Assembly (NCBI RefSeq): GCF_036588685.1
Contig: NC_086378.1
Coordinates: 21,801,578 to 21,865,577 of the forward strand
Length of the DNA: 64,000 bases
Source of the DNA: Mytilus trossulus
Lineage: Eukaryota; Mollusca; Bivalvia; Mytilida; Mytilidae
Reading direction: 5' to 3'
Shown in pieces: positions 58,336-64,000 of the stretch; position 1 is the stretch's first letter, and each line of letters starts with the position of its first letter. Below the pieces are notes generated by a model. The model was not told the origin of the DNA. It ran no database searches and saw only the letters and a program-made list of their open reading frames with translations. The translations under genes were made by a program, and so were the position numbers.

Positions 58336-59142
58336 AATACTTTTGAAGTTTGTGGTACGTTGCAAGGAAAAAAAGGGGGGATATAGGTACAAAACTTATA
58401 ATGTAATATATATTAACCAGAGTAAAATATGCAACAACAGATAATACTATATGGAAGCAGTAATAATTGTGAAAAAAACCAAAAGCAACGAATAGTCTAT
58501 AATAAAACCTGAAGTATCCGCAATTCAATTTGAGGTCATATTTGACTGAAGTGTTCTATTGCTTTGATTTGATACCTCACCCAATATGATAGTTTAAAAA
58601 ATAATTTTAATTTATTGTCCTGCATGACACTTGATTTTTACCTGAAATTGAAATGTTTCAAAAGGTAAATATTAAAGGTGCTCTAAACATTTTATAGGTT
58701 GAAAACTTAATTTTTGAAGTTTTGTTTATAAAACGTCGTTTTATGATTTTTTTTGATAAAATAAATCTTAATGATTAAGGTTTATGAACAATAACAAACA
58801 TTTATAAAGCCAAAACAGTATCGTTTGTATTTATGAAGAGTTTAGAAATAGAAAAAAATGTCAAAATTGAAACCCTCCCAAATTTTCACAGATTTCCACA
58901 TATGACCTTTGACCTCAATTTAAAAAAATTGTGACCGTTCTAAGTCCTGACGACAGGCATATTATTATAGTACACGATTTCCTCTTCTCAATGATATATT
59001 ATATACAATGTAGGTGTGTGTTCGGTGGGGAGATTAAATTAAAAAAAATCTACCTTCAGTCACCGCACTATAGACCATTGATAACAGTAACAAAAAGATT
59101 ATTTTCTTAATATTTTGTGGGAAAAGGGGGTTCAGACTATGT

Positions 59143-59880
59143 GGTATCAGGTCTGTTTGCGCCCAATACATTTCGCACCCTACACGTTCGCACATTCGCA
59201 CCCAAGGTCCGTTCACACTCTTCTCATTCGCGCCCAATTTTAATTCAAATTCAAGTTGAATAATAGGAAAATCATGGTTGTTTTTTAAATTACTTTGGTG
59301 TAAATACTGAATGTATTTATAGCTTGGTATGAGTAAAACATTGAAGATTTTAAAGGAAAAACACAAAAGATAATTGTTTTTAACAGCTTGGTCCCTTTGA
59401 TCTGAAACAACGAAACAATAAAACATAGAAACCAAAATATAGCAATCCACTGACTAATATAACCAAAACATGATAAAATTTATTCAACACACAGAAAAAA
59501 ACATAGTCAGAATCTCACTTCATTTTGAAACAATCTATGAAACAAAAGTTATAGCAATACACTTACCAAAACATGATTGAGAGTTATTCAACACAAAATA
59601 AAACGTTGACAAAATTCCACTTTATTTAGAAAGGATTATTATTATTTTTAACAATACGCTACCCAAAACATGATTAAGATTTATTCAACAAAAAAACAAA
59701 ATGCTGTGTCACTTTATTTTGAGACAATGACGACAATTATACTTATAAGAAAACACTTGCTTACAGAGTTATTAAACACAAAACCAATTAAGATTGGGTG
59801 CGAACATTTAGGGTGTGAAAGTGAAAGGGGGTGAACATGAGTGGGCGCAAACGTGAATGGAAGCGAATGGACCCGGATTC
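59143..59880 (-). mobile_element. Foldback/MULE-like element, copy 2, 9-bp TSD
   Basis: Flanked by an exact 9-bp duplication AGACTATGT (59134-59142 and 59881-59889). It starts GGTATCAGGTCTGTTTGCGC and ends AGCGAATGGACCCGGATTC, an inverted and shorter version of 52214-53289. Arms are TTCGCACCC subrepeats; the interior holds the same AAATAAAGTG blocks. Lacks the 392-bp insert. Confidence 0.85.
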
Positions 59881-59889
59881 AGACTATGT

Positions 59890-60917
59890 ACCAGTGAGAA
59901 ATATACAAGCCTTTCTACGGTATTTACATTGTATTTGTACAATTCAGGTAGTCTTGACCTTATTCATTTGTCTTAAAAAAACAGCCAGTTGTCACCTTCA
60001 CTTCACACACACACACACACATATACTAATATCAGTTATATGCTTACGATACATGTTGCATTGTTAAACTAATTCCGGTATGTGAAAATCAAGACTTGCA
60101 TAAAAGCTATCCCAATATTAGAGACAGTGGTGTCATTTTTCTTCAGAGCTTTCAGCTCTTTGATTATGATTGTCTTGCTTTAAAAGGTAAAAACAAACAA
60201 AGGGATTGAACTTAAACAAATTTCCTAATGTTCTTTTCATAATCTTCATCATTGATAATTCCCTTGACTAAAATGCTTGTTTTTAATAACACGGAAAATC
60301 AGAATTAAGCAGTATTTATATATAGTGTATTTATAAATTTAGAAACATGTCAGAGGGAATTCCCATTTTTGGTAAAATGCGAGAGTTCTCTGAATTCCGA
60401 TCAATCTATTTCTGTCATATAAGAACTTCCGTGAATTCTGAAATCGAGTATTTATAGCTCTTTCTGTCAATAAACGTCGTATTATATTAAAAATGATCGC
60501 AGTTTAAACTGATAAATGTGTACGGAAAGTAGTCATGATCACTGACCCAAAGGAAATTAAATATTTAAACTTTAAAGAGTTAGGAATGGGGTGCCTCCTA
60601 GAAATAACGTAAAAAAATATGTGATAAGATAATGTATGAGGTGAAATACCTTCTCTCACTCTGAGTCTGAGTGACAGCTGTGGAATGTAAACTTGGAATT
60701 GATAGCAAAAATTGAGTACAAAAATAAAACACAATAGGTCTAATTGCATTAATTGTTCATACACTTTTATCCGGGATTGGCTATTTTGTAACTATTTTAC
60801 ATGTGCAGTTGAATTAGTTTTAAAAATAATATTATCCAGCTACATATACATGTATACATGTTTCAATGAAACAACGACAATCGTATCCCTCAGAGCAATC
60901 TGCTCTTTGATTATAAA
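59890..60917. other. Interior of the 7.6-kb element, no gene
   Basis: Contains a (CA)n of ~9 units near 60005. A hairpin-bearing motif TCAGAGCTTTCAGCTCTTTG at ~60144 recurs as TCAGAGCAATCTGCTCTTTG at ~60891. Short frames only. Confidence 0.5.
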
Positions 60918-61184
60918 ATAGACACCAAAAGATGTAGAAATGTTTTATTGTTTATTTGCCAAATTGGTTATAGTTTTCTTGAGTTTCGTTTTCATCGTCT
61001 GATGAGTTAAACACAAATTTATGCAAATTTTTACGATTTAAATTTGGTTAGAATGATAGCAAACTTTTCAAGAAATATATTTCTGTGTGTTCATCTCGTC
61101 AGAAAATTAAAATGAGCATGAATAATATCAAAACCAAATAAACAATAAACCTCCAGACATTTCTACATCTTTTGGTATCTATAT
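60918..61184. mobile_element. ~267-bp inverted-repeat element
   Basis: TAGACACCAAAAGATGTAGA then AATG at the left, and the inverse CATTTCTACATCTTTTGGTA then TCTA at the right, with a further AAACAATAAA/TTTATTGTTT pair inside. MITE-like. Confidence 0.65.
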
Positions 61185-61304
61185 TATGAAAATCACTCGT
61201 ACAGTCATGACAGTTACTTTGTAATAATTTTTTGAAAAATATTGATTTTAGTTGAAATGATAGGACTTTTTTTTTACTGGGAACTCACTTTTGTCCAATG
61301 ACTG

Positions 61305-62340
61305 TAAATAATCAGTTTTCTGATAAAAAGTTTATAAATTTTGGTGTTCCACAGGGCTCAATATTTGGTCCCATTTTGTTTGTTTTGTTCATAAATGACC
61401 TTCCATTACACATCAAAAACTGCCATACAGACTTGAATGCTGATGACAACTATGCCTAAATCAGGAAAGACTTTTGCTGATATGCAATTAAAAGTACAAG
61501 ATGATCTCCAATGTGTTGAAAAATGGTGTCATGAAAATAACATGTTCATAAATTCGGATAAGACAAAATGCATGGTTATAGTTACAAGACAAAGGCTGCG
61601 TTTAAATCAAGCAGACCCAGTTCTAACTATTGAATTTGAGAATAGTATTCTTCAAAAATCATCAATTGAAAAACTTTTAGGTGTAAGAATTGACTCTAAT
61701 CTGTCCTGGACAGGCCATATTAATTACTTATGTTCATCTATATCATTTAGACTTTATCATGTTTAATTATTTATTTTCTAAAATCAAGAAATTTCTAAAT
61801 ACTAATATAAGAAAATTATCTTATAATGGTTATACTCTCCCACTGATGGATTATTGTTGTATTAATTGGAGTGGTTGTGCTAAAAATGAGCTAGCCAGAA
61901 TAATAAAATTGCAGAAAAGGGCTGCAAGACTTATTTTAGATGCTGATCCACTTTCATCATCAGCTCCACTGTTTCAACAGCTTGAATGGAAGACAGTCAT
62001 GACAGTAGAGAACAGAATCTCATACCACAAATCTGTTTTGATCAGAAATTCCTTAAGAATGAAGCCCCTGTATATCTCTGACACTGAAAAATTTAAAGAA
62101 ATGTCAGAAATAAACCATTATTGTTTGAGAAATGCCTGTTGCAAAAAATTTACAAGTTCCAAAAGCCAAAACAGAGCTGAATAAGAAATCTTTTATATAT
62201 ATTCAGAATCTATTTTATGAATTACTTACCAATATCCCTGAAAAAATCAACCTCAAGTACAAGCTCTGAGATTCAAAAAAGATTTAAAAAATTACTTGTT
62301 GGAAAATTAAGAAGCTGTGCGATTTTATATGCATAATAAT
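61305..62340 (+). pseudogene. LINE 3 reverse transcriptase and C-terminus, downstream fragment
   Basis: Resumes with FGVPQGSIFGPILFVLFIND, a LNADDNYA catalytic box (usual FADD), KTKCMVI, LLGVRIDSNLSWTGHI, then a frameshift, PLMDYCCINWSGCAKNEL, LQKRAARLILDADP and QLEWKTVMTVENR, typical of jockey/CR1-group LINEs. Several stops and frameshifts; inactive. Confidence 0.8.
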
Positions 62341-62592
62341 TTTCTCACACTTACTCAAACTTATGATATTGTTGATGGCAATACTATATGATATTGTAAC
62401 TTTTACCTGTTTTGAAAATTTTATATTTCATAACAATTTTTTATTGCATTATTCATGTATGTGTGTTTAGTATTTTTGTAATTGTTTGTTATGTCATTGT
62501 ATTTCATGAGGGCCTCAGGAAAGATTAGCTTTATAACTAACTATGTAACCCTCTTTAAATAAAGAATTATTATTATATTATTATTATTTATA
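62341..62592 (+). mobile_element. LINE 3 3' untranslated region and (ATT)n tail
   Basis: Ends TATGTAACCCTCTTTAAATA AAG followed by an ATT microsatellite at ~62567-62592. LINEs of this group end in short microsatellites instead of poly(A). Confidence 0.7.
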
Positions 62593-63032
62593 CTAAACAA
62601 TTTATTTACAGGTATGTGTGGCGCAATTTCATTTCATTTATTGGCACAAATTGATTCTGCCTGCAATTTGGACGAAAATATTTCAAATCAATTTTGTCCC
62701 TGTGACTTAAATTTTGAATGCATGAAATACTATAAATCAGCGTTTTGCATTTGCACCGATCTGCATTTCATTTGCGCCTATTTCTCTTTCATTTGCACCC
62801 ATTTTCTTTTTCATTTGCGCAGGTAAATTAGAGGTAAATTTAAAGCTGAATAGATATAAGAAGAGGTGGTATTAGTGCCAACTCTTATTTTTTCATATAT
62901 CATTAAAGACCTCTCCCGTTAGAGTACGACAGTTGAACAAATATAATGAGTTATCAATCATAACATCTATATAACTGTTTTGAACTTTAAAAGGTATTGA
63001 GAAAATTTCAATTTCATGTGATGAATGATGAT
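62593..63032. other. No gene; degenerate short repeats
   Basis: 62735-62822 repeats TTTCATTTGCGCC-like ~20-bp units four to five times, similar in style to the subrepeat arms of the foldback elements, but no partner arm was found. Confidence 0.5.
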
Positions 63033-64000
63033 TTTTATACGACCGCAAATTTTGAAAAAAATTTCGTCGTATATTGCTATCACGTTGGCGTCGTCGTCTG
63101 CGTCATCGTCTGCGTCGTCGTCTTCGTCGTCGTCGTCCGAATACTTTTAGTTTTCGCACTCTAACTTTAGTAAAAGTGAAAAGAAATCAATGAAATTTTA
63201 ACACAAGGTTTATGACCATAAAAGGAAGGTTGGTATTGATTTTGGGAGTTTTGGTCCCAACATTTTAGGAATTAGGGGCCAAAAAGGGCCCAAATAAGCA
63301 TTTTCTTGGTTTTCGCACTATAACTTTAGTTTAAGTATATAGAAATCAATGAAATTTAAACACAATGTTTATGACCACAAAAGGAAGATTGGTATTGATT
63401 TTGGGAGTTAAGGTCCCAACAGTTTAGGAATTAGGGTCCAAAAAGGGACCCAAATAAGCATTTTCTTGGTTTTCGCACCATAACATTAGTATAAGTATAT
63501 AGAAATCTATGAAATTTAAACACAAGGTTTATGACCATTAAAGGAAGGTTGGTATTGATTTTGGGAGTTTTGGTCCCAACAGTTTAGGAAAAAGGGGCCC
63601 AAAGGGTCCAAAATTAAACTTTGTTTGATTTCATCAAAATTGAATAATTGGGGTTCTTTGATATGCCGAATCTAACTGTGTATGTAGATTCTTAACTTTT
63701 GGTCATGTTTTCAAATTGGTCTACATTAAGGTCCAAAGGGTCCAAAATAAAACTTAGTTTGATTTTGACAAAAAATGAATTGGTTGGGTTCTTTGATATG
63801 TTGAATCTAAAAATGTACTTAGATTCTTGATTATTGGCCCAGTTTTCAAGTTGGTCCAAATCTGGGTCCAAAATTAAACTTTATTTGATTTCATCAAAAA
63901 TTGAATAAATGGGGTTCTTTGATATGCCAAATCTAACTGTGTATGTAGATTCTTCATTTTTGGTCCCGTTTTCAAATTGGCCTACATTAAGGTCCAAAGG
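63033..64000 (-). mobile_element. P-type pearl-like repeat, inverted, cut by window end
   Basis: TTTTTATACGACCGCAAATT, a long GTCGTCGTCTTCGTCGTCGT microsatellite, then the ~160-bp core and ~140-bp repeats as in 44380-46177. Continues past the window. Confidence 0.85.

Larger units (their letters stand above)
55481..59070 (+). mobile_element. 3.6-kb TIR element carrying a decayed orphan gene (candidate undescribed DNA transposon)
   Basis: The left end is TAGTGCGGTGACAGAAG; the right end is CTTCAGTCACCGCACTA. A second matching block further in (TTTAATCTCCCC...ACACAC) lies at ~55530-55560 and, inverted, ~58990-59035. TAG stands directly outside both ends (55478-55480, 59071-59073), i.e. a TAG or TA duplication. 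The only coding content is the degenerate gene at 56282-57760. Size, TIRs and a single internal gene are the layout of an autonomous cut-and-paste transposon. Confidence 0.65.
53665..61304. mobile_element. 7.6-kb TA-flanked TIR element splitting LINE 3
   Basis: The left end is CAGTCATGGGACAAAAGTGG; the right end inverted is CAGTCATTGGACAAAAGTGA. Inverted similarity extends ~70 bp (GTCCTATTATTTCAACTAAA against GTCCTATCATTTCAACTAAA). TA lies at 53663-53664 and 61305-61306, and the LINE frame is restored when one TA is removed, so the ends are firmly fixed. It contains the 3.6-kb orphan-gene element, two foldback-type elements, SINE and hairpin repeats. TA target and TIR suggest a Tc1/mariner-like or other TA-targeting family; its own transposase is not seen. 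Confidence 0.8.

Noticed and set aside
59034..59450. 138-residue minus-strand frame
   Set aside because: Crosses the border of the foldback element and its subrepeat arm; composition follows the repeat.

Overview
The window reads as nuclear DNA of a bivalve mollusc, most likely a mussel (Mytilus or a close relative). The DNA is A+T-rich and has no operons. It contains many copies of interspersed repeats that I recognise from Mytilus: the tRNA-SINE-like unit beginning TTGCCAATGAGACA, and a ~1.1-kb repeat with TTCAGTGATAATGAACGCCA. It also carries pearl-like elements typical of bivalves: a 5' hairpin, tandem cores, a GAC/ACGG-type microsatellite and a 3' hairpin. Species assignment is from memory of these repeats, not from a search.

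Layout. 1-8.2 kb: a SINE copy, a 1.2-kb hAT-like element with an 8-bp target-site duplication (TSD), and a three-deep nest of pearl-like repeats (G-type containing P-type containing P-type). 8.4-17.5 kb: an H-type pearl-like element, a 1.4-kb CAGTGG-type DNA element, three more G-type repeats and two SINE pieces. 17.9-18.6 kb: a broken gene of an orphan family. 18.7-24.7 kb: a five-level nest, in which a TTAA-flanked inverted-repeat element contains a foldback element (9-bp TSD, terminal inverted repeats (TIRs) built of GCGACAACAA-like subrepeats), which contains a CR1/jockey-type LINE (LINE 1), which is broken by a 1.28-kb element with a 5-bp TSD, which itself holds a repeat fragment. 25-28 kb: TIR repeats, a tRNA-like SINE head and a perfect 38-bp palindrome. 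28.1-41.3 kb: a degenerate minus-strand LINE (LINE 2) with a 2A-like motif, apparently split from its ORF1 by a 7.8-kb TA-flanked element. That element holds a splice-signal-like higher-order tandem array, a P-type repeat and a 192-bp tandem. 42-49.3 kb: more repeats, including a complete inverted P-type copy. 49.4-50.4 kb: the only recognisable host-type gene, an RWD domain-containing protein 2 (RWDD2) homologue with one frameshift and an A-rich 3' tail. 51.4-62.6 kb: a foldback element with a nested 392-bp MITE, and a LINE (LINE 3) split by a 7.6-kb TA-flanked TIR element. Inside that lies a 3.6-kb TIR element carrying a decayed orphan gene, plus a second foldback copy. 63.0-64 kb: a P-type repeat runs off the end.

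There is no operon or pathway logic here: this is a repeat graveyard in which insertion order can be read from interrupted frames and TSDs. The most interesting items are (i) a foldback element with a LINE between its arms, (ii) a possible undescribed DNA transposon whose gene is an orphan protein family (55.5-59.1 kb), (iii) nested P-type insertions that leave no TSD, as expected of Helentron-like rolling-circle transposition, and (iv) the A-B-A-B-A array at 33.7-34.2 kb with acceptor- and donor-like sites. Junctions and TSDs are read directly; family names and mechanisms are inference.
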